Counted from the stretch's first letter, positions 37,716 to 46,776 are shown. The stretch is DNA of 64,000 bases from Pseudoalteromonas luteoviolacea H33-S (GCF_001625695.1 NZ_AUXY01000096.1:1-64000); one strand, 5' to 3'. Program-made: numbers and translations. Notes: generated by a model not told the origin, from the letters alone.

Positions 37716-38240
37716 TTAACGTTCGTCTTCAGGTGGAAGTTCCTTAATTTGTGCCATACCTGAGCCTATTTCTAGAATTTGTCGGCCGAGGTAATTGCCC
37801 GGCGCATTCGATATCCACACTTTTATCAAGCCGTTTCGCTTCATGCCCACGATGAGGTAGGGTAATTTTCTGTCTTTATACTGACCAGTTCTGCGGTCTA
37901 TAAAAGGCTTCATCTCTTTTATAAACTCGTAGCCAGCTTTGTTATCTATTGTTGCCTCGCCTACCCTGAATAGGTCGGTATCCATGTCATACCAAGCGAC
38001 AACGACTTTTTTGGGAAATGGGATATCATAAGTAAATGACATTTTTCCACCATTTGTCCAACAGCAACCAACTGACCCTGCGGGTGCTGACCAACTATCA
38101 TCAAACTGAACAGCTCCTACCATAAAGTCAGAGCCATTTTGCGCACTGACAACGACAGCTAATTCATCAATATCTCTTGTTATTGAACAAGCGGTATTAA
38201 TGACTATTAAAATAGATAACACAAAAAGCCTTTTCGCCAC
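37716..38240 (-). CDS. DUF2931-like immunity lipoprotein, copy 5
   Basis: This copy has the most divergent N-terminal half (MAKRLFVLSILIVINTAC, lipobox NTAC; mature part with DIDELAVVVSAQNG), but its last 82 residues differ from those of copy 1 at only one visible residue. That points to a recombinational join near VGEATIDNK. The start is GTG, preceded by AAGGGGC. It is 33 bases after the stop of copy 4 and 27 before copy 6. Function is inferred from the array. Confidence 0.82.
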   Translation of the reverse strand: MAKRLFVLSILIVINTACSITRDIDELAVVVSAQNGSDFMVGAVQFDDSWSAPAGSVGCCWTNGGKMSFTYDIPFPKKVVVAWYDMDTDLFRVGEATIDNKAGYEFIKEMKPFIDRRTGQYKDRKLPYLIVGMKRNGLIKVWISNAPGNYLGRQILEIGSGMAQIKELPPEDER

Positions 38241-38273
38241 TCTATGCCCCTTCCTTGGAGTTTACTTTTATCT

Positions 38274-38798
38274 TTAACGTTCGTCTTCAGGTGGAAGTTC
38301 CTTAATTTGTGCCATACCGGAGCCTATTTCGAGACTTTCTCTACCTATAGCATCGGCAGGGGAATTTGATATCCAGACTTTGATTAAGCCATCGCGTTTT
38401 ATACCAATGATGAGGTATGGCAGCTCATAATTAGAATACTCTCCTGTTGAACGAACAATTACAGGCTTCATTTTTTTTATAAACTCATAGCCCGCTTTGT
38501 TATCTATTTTTGCCTCACCTACCCAAAAGAGTTCAGTACTCAAATCATACCAGGCTATGACTAACTGCTGTGGAAAAGGCACATCATAAACAAAAGATCT
38601 AGCTCCGCCATCTCCCCAGCAGCAACCTATTGCACCGGCTGGTACACTCCAAGATTCATCCAGTGTTATTTCTCCAATCATGAGTGTTGGGCCTTTTTCT
38701 GCTCCAATACCTACACCCATTTCTTTGACTTGATAACTTGAACTACAACCCATGATTAAAAACAAGGTACCAATTGAGATAATTATTCTTGCCGCCAA
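38274..38798 (-). CDS. DUF2931-like immunity lipoprotein, copy 4
   Basis: 174 residues with lipobox LIMGC (Cys18). It shares GGARSFVYDVPFP and the tail around SPADAIGRESLEIGSG with copy 3, but its middle AWYDLSTELFWVGEA and TLMIGEITLDESW blocks resemble copy 2, so it looks assembled from both. The start is TTG with AAGGAG upstream. No non-immunity function is suggested by the sequence. Confidence 0.82.
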   Translation of the reverse strand: MAARIIISIGTLFLIMGCSSSYQVKEMGVGIGAEKGPTLMIGEITLDESWSVPAGAIGCCWGDGGARSFVYDVPFPQQLVIAWYDLSTELFWVGEAKIDNKAGYEFIKKMKPVIVRSTGEYSNYELPYLIIGIKRDGLIKVWISNSPADAIGRESLEIGSGMAQIKELPPEDER

Positions 38799-38825
38799 TA
38801 TGGGCTCCTTCCTTGGTGTTTATCG

Positions 38826-39350
38826 TTAACGTTCGTCTTCAGGTGGAAGTTCCTTAATTTGTGCCATACCTGAGCCTATTTCGAGACTTTCTCTACCTAT
38901 AGCATCGGCAGGGGAATTTGATATCCACACTTTGATTAATCCATTTCTTTTCATACCCACAATTAAATATGGCAGCTCATAATCAGAATACTCTCCTGTT
39001 GAACGAACAATTACAGGTTTCATTTTTTTTATAAACTCATATCCTGTTTTGTTATCAATTTTTGCTTCGCCTACCCGAAAGAGGTCTGTATCCATGTCAT
39101 ACCATGCAACAACGACTTTGCTTGGAAATGGTACATCATAAACAAAAGATCTGGCTCCGCCATCTCCCCAGCAGCAGCCAATAGACCCCGCAGGTACAGT
39201 CCATTCGTCATCAAATAATACCGTACCAACCATTAAGTCAGCGCTACGTTCAGCACCAATTCCAACACTCATTTCTTTTACTTGATAACTTGAACTACAG
39301 CCCATGATTAATAACAAGATACCAATTGAGATAACTATTCTTTCAGCCAC
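38826..39350 (-). CDS. DUF2931-like immunity lipoprotein, copy 3
   Basis: 174 residues, lipobox LIMGC (Cys18). Its early part is like copies 1 and 6 (SADLMVGTVLFDDEW) and its tail like copy 4, with about five differences in the last 80 residues. The start is GTG preceded by AAGGGGC. The conserved CCW motif and two adjacent cysteines (after the lipobox) are present in all six copies. Confidence 0.82.
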   Translation of the reverse strand: MAERIVISIGILLLIMGCSSSYQVKEMSVGIGAERSADLMVGTVLFDDEWTVPAGSIGCCWGDGGARSFVYDVPFPSKVVVAWYDMDTDLFRVGEAKIDNKTGYEFIKKMKPVIVRSTGEYSDYELPYLIVGMKRNGLIKVWISNSPADAIGRESLEIGSGMAQIKELPPEDER

Positions 39351-39384
39351 TCTATGCCCCTTCCTTGGAGTTTACTTTTTATCT

Positions 39385-39909
39385 CTAACGTTCGTTTTCA
39401 GGGGGAAGTTCCTTAATTTGTGCCATACCTGAGCCTACTTCTAGAATCTGCCTCCCGATAACATCTGCTGGTGCATTTGAAATCCATACTTTAATTAAAC
39501 CGTTTCTTTTCATGCCCACGATGAGGTAGGGTAATTTTCTATCTTTATACTGACCAGTTCTTCGATTATTAAAAGGCTTCATTTTTTGTATAAACTCATA
39601 ACCAGCTTTGTTATCTATTTGTGCTTCGCCTACCCAAAAGAGTTCAGTACTCAAGTCGTACCAAGCAATAACGACGGTATTCGGAAAGGGGATATCATAT
39701 ACAAAAGACAATGCTCCAGAGTCTTTCCAGCAACACCCTATTGCACCGGCTGGCACACTCCATGTCTCATCAAATGTGACTTCCCCTACCATAAGAATTG
39801 GCCCCTTTTCAGCGGCAACTCCTACGCTCATTTCTTCTACTTGATATCTTGAACTGCAGCCCATGATTAATAACAAGGTACCAATTGAGATAATTATTCT
39901 TTCAGCCAC
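39385..39909 (-). CDS. DUF2931-like immunity lipoprotein, copy 2
   Basis: 174 residues with lipobox LIMGC (Cys18) and the shared CCWKD, AWYD and GLIKVWIS blocks. GPILMVGEVTFDETW and LSTELFWVGEA relate it to copy 4, whereas RRTGQYKDRKLPYLIVGMKR relates it to copies 1 and 5. The start is GTG, with AAGGGGC upstream, 33 bases after the stop of copy 1. Confidence 0.82.
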   Translation of the reverse strand: MAERIIISIGTLLLIMGCSSRYQVEEMSVGVAAEKGPILMVGEVTFDETWSVPAGAIGCCWKDSGALSFVYDIPFPNTVVIAWYDLSTELFWVGEAQIDNKAGYEFIQKMKPFNNRRTGQYKDRKLPYLIVGMKRNGLIKVWISNAPADVIGRQILEVGSGMAQIKELPPENER

Positions 39910-39942
39910 TCTATGCCCCTTCCTTGGAATTTACTTTTATCT

Positions 39943-40467
39943 TTAACGTTCGTCTTCAGGTGGAAGTTCCTTAATTTGTGCCATACCTGAGCCTATTTCT
40001 AAAATTTGCCGGCCGAGGTAATTGCCCGGCGCATTCGATATCCACACTTTTATCAAGCCGTCTCGCTTCATGCCCACGATGAGGTAGGGTAATTTTCTGT
40101 CTTTATACTGACCAGTTCTGCGGTCTATAAAAGGCTTCATCTCTTTTATAAACTCGTAGCCAGCTTTGTTATCTATTGTTGCCTCGCCTACCCTGAATAG
40201 GTCGGTTTCCATGTCATACCATGCGACAACGACTTTGCTTGGAAAGTTGACTCCATCTACAAATGACAGGGCACCTGCATTTTTCCAGCAACACCCTATA
40301 GAACCAGCAGGTACAGACCAAGCGTCATCAAATAATACCGTGCCGACCATTAAGTCAGATTTATCTTCTGCGGCGATTCCAACACTCATTTCTTTGACTT
40401 GATAACGTGAACTGCAGCCCATGATTAATAACAAGATACCAATTGAGATAACTATTCTTTTCGCCAC
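39943..40467 (-). CDS. DUF2931-like immunity lipoprotein, copy 1, overlapping the effector
   Basis: The first of the six and the one next to the effector gene. Its GTG start at 40467 lies inside the effector coding end (overlap 16 bases, different frame), with AGGAG about 10 bases before it, so translation is probably coupled. Lipobox LIMGC (Cys18). The family resembles DUF2931, known as the Tli1-type periplasmic immunity lipoproteins for Tle1 phospholipases. It is the likeliest cognate partner of this effector. Confidence 0.85.
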   Translation of the reverse strand: MAKRIVISIGILLLIMGCSSRYQVKEMSVGIAAEDKSDLMVGTVLFDDAWSVPAGSIGCCWKNAGALSFVDGVNFPSKVVVAWYDMETDLFRVGEATIDNKAGYEFIKEMKPFIDRRTGQYKDRKLPYLIVGMKRDGLIKVWISNAPGNYLGRQILEIGSGMAQIKELPPEDER

Positions 40468-42542
40468 TGTGGATTAACTCCTATGTTATAGACCTGCCAA
40501 CGCCCCTGACTGGATACGCTGTTGCTTGGGGTGTTATAAAAGATTTCCCGAATACCATTGTCGGCGACAAATTCCGCATCATCTTCCACCGAGTAAGCTA
40601 TGGTGTCGACAAAGCCGGCATACTTATGGCTGTGGTGAATATAATATTGATATAGCCACTGCCAATTTTGGCTGTTGACTCCGCCACGCATAGCAGCCTC
40701 GACCGTCGACTTTAACTCATCGGATAATTCATATTGGTAGGTACGCTTCCCGTCAGGTTGGTATATCTTTGCGAGTCTGCTTATGTCATTAAAGGGCACG
40801 CCATATTTAACAGCCTCTGCATACATGGTATGCAGTGCGTAGTGGGGCAGTTGGTTATTAACTTGACGGTACCAACGAGGCTTATAGGTGGTGACCACGA
40901 TATTCTCAGGCCTTTTTTTAAGATGTTTATTTTTGTTTAATCCCGTGCCCATTTTTACAAAAGTAATGTCTATGCCTGGCCAATGATATTTTTGCTCGAG
41001 CTCCGCTTTTTTTGCGGCGAGGCGGGTATCATGATGTGGGTGTGATGGGTGCCCTTCTATATATTGTCGTGGGTATTTTATGGTGGTGCTATGGTGGCTG
41101 TAGCCTCCGCCAACATCCGCATGGGCACCGGGTAGCGTAATTTCTTTTATATTACTGGCGGTATTGCCATCTGGTGTTTTTAAGCTGTGTAGAGGAAAGC
41201 TGTCGCGGCGCTCATCATAGGCAACGGGGTGGTAGACAAAGCCGGCAGAGTGCTCGTTAATATCTAAATTGACCGGATAGTCCAGCTTTTGCTTGGCATA
41301 ATACTCGTTGTGGTGGTCGTCTCCATCCCCTCCTATGGAAGACACGGTATCAAAAGGCCCTAAAAACCGTATCATGGGGGTAATACCGCCCCAATAATTT
41401 GGGTTATCGCGAGTGATCTCATGAACTTGATTGACAAAGCAGCGCGCTGCGGTGGCTCCGCGGCTAAAGCCAAATACGTCAATATGTATAAGTTGAATTA
41501 GTTTTGAAAGCTCTGAAATACAGTAGTCTTGTAATTCATTTAAGCCACGCTTTACTTTGTCATCAAAACTAAACGCCAAGGCTAAGTCCATGGTGATATC
41601 ACTTTTATTGTCTCGGGTACCAATGCCTTCAATGTATAACCTTCTAATAAATGCCTCATTTCTTGGATACAACTCATATAACTTGGTGACATTGGTTGGC
41701 TCTTTATCATCACCAATCACTTTATTGTCATTGGTGCGGTTGTTGCCGGTGCCATCAAAAAAGAGCCCAAAGCTGGGTGGTTCACTTAGAAGGCGAAGTT
41801 TGACATGGCCTTCGCTGGTGACTTGGTGATCAAGTAGCTGCACACCACCGCGTTTACCTATATTGAGGGCTTTTAATTTATCTAGGCTTTTAAAGTCCTT
41901 GAATGCCATATTGGGGATCAATATTTGCTCAGGGACGCCGAGTATTTTGGCGCTGAGACTATAATGGGTGTCATCTTCTAAGCGCGGAAACAGCAGTTGA
42001 TCTTGTGCAAGGCCATTATTGCTTCGAGACAAAACGGTTGGGCCCCCGCGCATCACAATACTGATGGGGATTTTTCCTTCAATCGTCACGATAAGGCGTT
42101 GATCGTTTAAATCAGGTGACTGGGTGTAATCGACGGGCACATGGGCCTGTGTATCTGGTGTAGCCGACGTGTCATGATAACTGAGTGCCCCAGCGCTGCC
42201 TTGCAGTGCTTGTGCTCTGGGCATAGCGGTGGCTTTTTTTAGTACAATGAGTTCATCTTTGGTGGTGGCGTGCTTGGCATGGGCAATTAACACATGGCCT
42301 TTTTTTTCTTTTAAAACCAGTTGAGTATCATGCGTGCTTCTAAGTTCACGCCATGTTTCTGGGGTTTTGATCACAACCCAACTGCTAGCATGGGGCTTAA
42401 GCGCTTGGCGAATATCTCCGGGTAGTTTGGTGGCTGAATAGAGCTCAGTCACCTGTTCGCCTTTAGGCTTGTCAAAGGCTTCTAGTTTTGTGATCAGATC
42501 TTCGATTTCTGATTGCGTATCAACGCGACTTTGCGCATACAT
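40452..42542 (-). CDS. Tle1-like type VI lipase effector (DUF2235)
   Basis: The 696-residue protein has a DUF2235-type alpha/beta-hydrolase core from about 255: FFDGTGNN (262-268), the nucleophile elbow GFSRG with Ser360, FDTV (397-400) and PGAHADVGGGY (Asp476). These match the Tle1 family of type VI phospholipases delivered into rival cells. The first 255 residues are an extension without a recognised MIX, PAAR or VgrG motif. There is no signal peptide. AAGGA precedes the ATG. No Hcp, VgrG or other T6SS gene is present in the window, so it is an orphan effector here, loaded by an unknown carrier. Confidence 0.88.
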   Translation of the reverse strand: MYAQSRVDTQSEIEDLITKLEAFDKPKGEQVTELYSATKLPGDIRQALKPHASSWVVIKTPETWRELRSTHDTQLVLKEKKGHVLIAHAKHATTKDELIVLKKATAMPRAQALQGSAGALSYHDTSATPDTQAHVPVDYTQSPDLNDQRLIVTIEGKIPISIVMRGGPTVLSRSNNGLAQDQLLFPRLEDDTHYSLSAKILGVPEQILIPNMAFKDFKSLDKLKALNIGKRGGVQLLDHQVTSEGHVKLRLLSEPPSFGLFFDGTGNNRTNDNKVIGDDKEPTNVTKLYELYPRNEAFIRRLYIEGIGTRDNKSDITMDLALAFSFDDKVKRGLNELQDYCISELSKLIQLIHIDVFGFSRGATAARCFVNQVHEITRDNPNYWGGITPMIRFLGPFDTVSSIGGDGDDHHNEYYAKQKLDYPVNLDINEHSAGFVYHPVAYDERRDSFPLHSLKTPDGNTASNIKEITLPGAHADVGGGYSHHSTTIKYPRQYIEGHPSHPHHDTRLAAKKAELEQKYHWPGIDITFVKMGTGLNKNKHLKKRPENIVVTTYKPRWYRQVNNQLPHYALHTMYAEAVKYGVPFNDISRLAKIYQPDGKRTYQYELSDELKSTVEAAMRGGVNSQNWQWLYQYYIHHSHKYAGFVDTIAYSVEDDAEFVADNGIREIFYNTPSNSVSSQGRWQVYNIGVNPQWRKE

Positions 42543-42721
42543 AACAATCCTTGTTAGCTAATGATTTAGTATTATGCTATCACCTGTTGGGGACGGCTGT
42601 AAATATTTTATAACATTTGTTAACTTCTGGTTTTGGGGCGGAAGTTTTATCCGCAGGTGTATTTTTATACGGCGGATTCAGGTACAGTCATGGACTATGT
42701 ATTATCAAGGAGATAGCCATC

Positions 42722-43522
42722 ATGACCCAGTTACCCATCTTTGTGGTTGATGCATTCACAAATACGCAATTTAAAGGTAATTCTGCCGCGGTTGTGCCAT
42801 TAGAAGCTTGGATTAGTGATGAACTCATGCAGCGTATTGCTGCTGAAAATAACCTCTCAGAAACCGCCTTCTTAGTTAAAAATACGCCATACAGCTATCA
42901 GATCCGTTGGTTCTCTCCGTTAACTGAAATTGCGTTTTGTGGCCATGCTACCCTTGCCAGCGCATTTGTTTTGTTTAATCACCTTGGCGTCTCTGAGCGT
43001 GTCGAATTTACCACGCAAACGGTAGGTAGCTTAACTGTAACGCAAACGGCTGAGTCGGAGTTAGTTATGAACTTCCCGATGCAAATGCCTGAGCCTATAT
43101 CAAACGTGCCAAGTGCGCTGCTAACGGGCTTATCAATCTCACCAAGCCAAGTACTTAAAAATCGCCAAGCGTATTTTGCAATTTATGACAATGAAGTCGA
43201 TGTGCATCAAGTGGCTTATGACGCGGCACAATTAAAGCAGCTGGCGCCTTTGGATGTGGTAGTGAGTGCGCCGGGTTCTGAACATGATTTTGTTTCTCGG
43301 TATTTTTGGCCCGCGAATGGGGGCGAGGAAGATCCGGTTACCGGCTCAATTCATACCGGTCTTGCGCCGTTTTGGTCAAAGCGTTTTGATAAGCAAGTAC
43401 TCAAGGCCTATCAAGCCTCAAAAAGGGGGGGACATTTAGTGTGTGAGGTTGATTTTAGCACTGAGCGAGTCACCATCACCGGTGAAGCTGTACTGTACTT
43501 ACAAGGCCATATTTGGGTTTAG
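42722..43522 (+). CDS. PhzF-family isomerase
   Basis: About 266 residues, the usual PhzF length. It shows the N-terminal VDAFTNTQFKGNSAAV, the catalytic Glu in NLSETAFLV, FCGHATLAS and DPVTGSIHTGL. PhzF enzymes isomerise a dihydro-aromatic or related substrate; most relatives outside phenazine clusters have unknown substrates. ATG 42722, with AAGGAG 10 bases upstream, is preferred over an upstream in-frame start at 42617. Divergent from the effector gene. The region between them is only about 180 bases. Confidence 0.9.
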   Translation: MTQLPIFVVDAFTNTQFKGNSAAVVPLEAWISDELMQRIAAENNLSETAFLVKNTPYSYQIRWFSPLTEIAFCGHATLASAFVLFNHLGVSERVEFTTQTVGSLTVTQTAESELVMNFPMQMPEPISNVPSALLTGLSISPSQVLKNRQAYFAIYDNEVDVHQVAYDAAQLKQLAPLDVVVSAPGSEHDFVSRYFWPANGGEEDPVTGSIHTGLAPFWSKRFDKQVLKAYQASKRGGHLVCEVDFSTERVTITGEAVLYLQGHIWV

Positions 43523-43563
43523 CCTAACGTCTTATTTAATCGTGCTTTATTAGGGAGTAGTGA

Positions 43564-44031
43564 ATGGATAAAAAGCAGAAGTTTGCGATATGGGGTTTAG
43601 TTTTTGTTGCGCTGATGGCGGCTGTGACCGTGGTTGCGCATATGTCATGTATCTGGCTTGGGGAGGCCTGCTATCGAGCGCAATTAGCGCCAAAAGAGGT
43701 GGTGGAGTCTGCTAAAAATGGTACCTTGTTTGCGCCAATTGCCACGGTAGGCATCTCGTTTTTGTTTGCTTTATGTGGTGCATATGCACTTGCAGGCGCA
43801 GGGCTCATTAAGCGCTTACCACTGACTTATATAGCACTGTGGGCCATTGGCGTGTTATGCACCTTACGGGGGATAGTTGGCATTGGCTTTAGCCTAGTTT
43901 ATGTTGATATGGTAACGGTGTATTCTTTTGTCGCTACCATGATTTGGTTTACCTGCGGGGTTATAACGTGCTTTGCCATCAAGTGGGTGCCGACATGTGC
44001 GCAGGCACCCAATAAGTCGGCACTGAACTAG
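43564..44031 (+). CDS. Small four-helix membrane protein
   Basis: 155 residues with four predicted membrane helices (about 8-28, 58-78, 85-108, 115-138). I do not recognise the family. It is 41 bases after the PhzF-like gene on the same strand, so the two may form a transcript. It converges with the acyltransferase gene with 1 base between stops. Confidence 0.7.
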   Translation: MDKKQKFAIWGLVFVALMAAVTVVAHMSCIWLGEACYRAQLAPKEVVESAKNGTLFAPIATVGISFLFALCGAYALAGAGLIKRLPLTYIALWAIGVLCTLRGIVGIGFSLVYVDMVTVYSFVATMIWFTCGVITCFAIKWVPTCAQAPNKSALN

Positions 44032-44032
44032 G

Positions 44033-45202
44033 TTATAAGTATTTGAGTAGCGGACTGTGATGGGTTCGCTTAATGGCCAAGTAATGTTTGCAAGGCACGT
44101 ATAAAGCCAAGGTGATCCCAAGCCACGCAATATAAGCAAGTATTAAACTGGGTTCATAGCGACTTGGCCACTCCTCTGGTGTGCTGAAAAAGTGTATTGT
44201 TTGCCCATATGCTAGCCAGCTATAAGCTTGCGCGCTGAGGTTTATCGCAGGAATGTGTAGCAGGTAATAAAATAGCGGAACGCCGCCTAAAATCTTAAAC
44301 CCATCTAATAAGGTCAGTTTAAAGCCGCGATCTTGTAAATACTCTAAACAGGCCAAAATCAGTAAACCCGGACCTAAAGTCATTAACAGATAAACGAGCG
44401 ACGGTGGATATTTGCTGTTATTCAGTAAAGACATGACAGACTCTGCGAAAGACGCTTCAGGTGTAAATAAATTCGGCTCCCCATAAATATTGCCCAATTT
44501 GAGCAACACAAATAGTACTACAGCGAAAGTGCCAAACAGTGCAAAGACCTTATATCTATATTGCGAACTGAGCTGAAACAAATATCCGCAGCAGTACCCT
44601 AAAGACATGACGGCAAACCAAGGGATCAAGGGGTAAAGGGCAAGTACGTCAACTTGCGTCGAAAAGGTCAATGTCGTCGGGCTATGTAAAATATGCCATA
44701 GCCACGCGAAGTCTTGCCCAAACCAGTTTAAGATGGCTTGATCTGGCAAGGTATTATGTACACCGATCACTACAACCGACACAGTGCAGATCCATGTCAG
44801 AGGCAAGTAAATCAGTGCAGCCAAAATAATCATTGACCAGCCAATGGCCCAGATCACTTGTAAAAACACCACGTCATACCCAAACTGCCAACTAAAGTTG
44901 ATCACGGTGAGCTCTAAAAAAATCAACCAAAGCCCTCGGCTGAGCAGATAGTTACGTACTTTTGCAGTTGAACGCACTTTGTCTGCATATAAGTAAGCGC
45001 CTATGCCAGTTAAAAATATAAACAAAGGGGCGCAAAAGTGGGTTACCCAGCGGGTTAAAAACCATGCCAGTGTCGTCTGATCAAGATCAGTAGGTGAAAA
45101 GGGGGTTTCTGCCCAGTAGCGCCGAGTATGATCCAGCGCCATGAGCACAATAATAAAGCCTCTCAGAATATCAAGAGAGTAGAGACGGTCAGTTTTAGCC
45201 AC
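44033..45202 (-). CDS. DUF1624/heparan-acetyltransferase-like membrane protein
   Basis: The 389-residue protein starts with RLYSLDILRGFIIVLMALDHTRRYW, the hallmark of the DUF1624 (HGSNAT-like) family, and has about ten membrane helices. Members are membrane acyltransferases with uncertain substrates. The start codon is GTG with a weak AAAAGA upstream. It may be controlled by the GlxA-like regulator, whose gene is 90 bases upstream on the same strand. Confidence 0.85.
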   Translation of the reverse strand: MAKTDRLYSLDILRGFIIVLMALDHTRRYWAETPFSPTDLDQTTLAWFLTRWVTHFCAPLFIFLTGIGAYLYADKVRSTAKVRNYLLSRGLWLIFLELTVINFSWQFGYDVVFLQVIWAIGWSMIILAALIYLPLTWICTVSVVVIGVHNTLPDQAILNWFGQDFAWLWHILHSPTTLTFSTQVDVLALYPLIPWFAVMSLGYCCGYLFQLSSQYRYKVFALFGTFAVVLFVLLKLGNIYGEPNLFTPEASFAESVMSLLNNSKYPPSLVYLLMTLGPGLLILACLEYLQDRGFKLTLLDGFKILGGVPLFYYLLHIPAINLSAQAYSWLAYGQTIHFFSTPEEWPSRYEPSLILAYIAWLGITLALYVPCKHYLAIKRTHHSPLLKYL

Positions 45203-45292
45203 GGCTTATTCTTTTGTGAATTTAATGTTAATTAAAATCTAGTTGTAAAATAAGACTATGGCCAGTTGCTTGATAAAAAACATATATTTTTT

Positions 45293-46264
45293 CTAGATAT
45301 GCGCAATTTGTTCACGAAAAGCAGCGACGGATTTGCCAAAATGCCGTTTAAACTGTTTTGCCAGTGCTTGCGGGTCTTGGTAGCCCACGCTCTGGGCAAT
45401 ATCCCCAAAGTGTTTATTTGAATAGACAAGTAGCTCTTTGGTTTTCTCCAACCTAAGTAAGCGAATATAGTCAAATGGTGTCATGCCGACCGAGGACTTA
45501 AAGCGTCGAATGAGCGTGCGCTCAGACATACATGCTAACTCAGCGAGTGCCTTGAGGGTGAATTGCGCACTGAGCTGTTTTTTTACATGACATTGTACTA
45601 CTTGCACAGCACTGTCTTGATGCGCATCTAGGGCGCTACTCATCATAAAAGCAGTTTGGCGAAGTTGTGGCTCAGGTATAGCAAGCCAACTCATGACTTT
45701 TTTAGCCGTATCTGCGCCGACTTGTTGTTTTATAAGCGCCAGCATAACGTACATGTAGCTATGAGCAGCGCCAGCGGTATATAGCTTTTGGTCGCAAAGA
45801 TAAATGGGCGAGGTGTCTAGTTCTAAATGTGGGAAGTGACGGTTGAAAAAAGCTTCTAGCCACCAGCTTGCGGTGATCCGCTGTTTGTCTAATAGACCTA
45901 GCGCTGCGGCATAGGCAACGCCACAGCAACCAGCAATCAGTGTGGGCGAGGTAAGGGGCTTTAATTTTTCACTTAGCAGCGGGGCATAACTATTTAGCTT
46001 TTGGCACTCCTGCCAAAGGCGTTTGTCGCCTTGGTATTGACTACCAATGATGATTAACACATCAAAGTATTGTAAGTCCTTGAGTTGACAGTCAACCTTA
46101 AACGGTAAGCCTTGGCTGCTGACAACGCTTTGGTCATTTAAAGAGACAATTTGCCATTGATAAAATTGGGTCTGCATTACCTGATTAGCAACATTTAAAA
46201 CATCAATGATCCCTGTTAACGCGCTTGCCATTACACCTTGTTGACATAACATTGCAACTTTCAT
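45293..46264 (-). CDS. GlxA-like AraC-family regulator with amidotransferase-like domain
   Basis: The 323-residue protein has a DJ-1/PfpI-like domain (about 1-180, with GCCGVAYAAALGLLD and MYVMLALIKQQVG) and a C-terminal AraC DNA-binding domain (about 220-320, with ALAELACMSERTLIRRFKSSVGMTPFDYI and IAQSVGYQDPQALAKQFKRHF). Such regulators commonly respond to amino compounds or control adjacent genes. It is divergent from the MAPEG gene and upstream of the acyltransferase gene, so either may be its target. Confidence 0.9.
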   Translation of the reverse strand: MKVAMLCQQGVMASALTGIIDVLNVANQVMQTQFYQWQIVSLNDQSVVSSQGLPFKVDCQLKDLQYFDVLIIIGSQYQGDKRLWQECQKLNSYAPLLSEKLKPLTSPTLIAGCCGVAYAAALGLLDKQRITASWWLEAFFNRHFPHLELDTSPIYLCDQKLYTAGAAHSYMYVMLALIKQQVGADTAKKVMSWLAIPEPQLRQTAFMMSSALDAHQDSAVQVVQCHVKKQLSAQFTLKALAELACMSERTLIRRFKSSVGMTPFDYIRLLRLEKTKELLVYSNKHFGDIAQSVGYQDPQALAKQFKRHFGKSVAAFREQIAHI

Positions 46265-46359
46265 GTCGCTTTCACCCTGTATCTTGTCATTAGTGACACT
46301 TTAGAGGGTAGTAGCGCTACTGTAAAGTGGTTGCACATTCATTGAGTAAGGAAATTTGT

Positions 46360-46776
46360 ATGTGGATCCAGTTCCCCATTATCGCTTTGGTACTGTTATT
46401 TTTATGGTTATGGCTTGCAACGGCCTGCTTACGCATAAAGGCAGTTCGGCGCGGTGAATTATCATTGCAAGCGGTCAATTTTGTGCTTAAAGATCAGATG
46501 GCTGAACGTACTCGGCTATATGGCAATAGCTATGATAACCAGTACCAGCAGCCTGTTTTGTTCATCTGTCTATTAGCGCTGTTACATATTGAATCTGTGG
46601 CAGGCACAGGCTGGTATCTTCTTGCATTTATATTTGTTGCTGCGCGTTATTGGCACTGCTATGAGCATATTCGTTCAACCAATATAAAGAGGCGAACAAT
46701 GGCATTTGCGCTTTCAAGTCTTAGTTTGTTTGGCGGATGGCTCGCTTGGTTTGCAAGTATGACTTTCACAGGATAA
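46360..46776 (+). CDS. MAPEG-family membrane protein
   Basis: About 138 residues with four hydrophobic segments and the MAPEG-like pattern ERTRLYGNSYDNQYQQPVLF, then FVAARYWHCYEHI. MAPEG proteins are small membrane enzymes related to microsomal glutathione transferase; bacterial substrates are often unknown. ATG 46360 (AAGGA upstream) is preferred over a GTG at 46327. Divergent from the GlxA-like regulator. Confidence 0.88.
   Translation: MWIQFPIIALVLLFLWLWLATACLRIKAVRRGELSLQAVNFVLKDQMAERTRLYGNSYDNQYQQPVLFICLLALLHIESVAGTGWYLLAFIFVAARYWHCYEHIRSTNIKRRTMAFALSSLSLFGGWLAWFASMTFTG

Noticed and set aside
37164..40467. Insertion sequence or composite transposon as the cause of the tandem copies
   Set aside because: No transposase frame or terminal inverted repeats were seen; simple unequal recombination between the copies explains it.
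42617..42721. Longer PhzF-like protein with 35 extra residues
   Set aside because: The added part is not family-like, and AAGGAG marks the later ATG at 42722.
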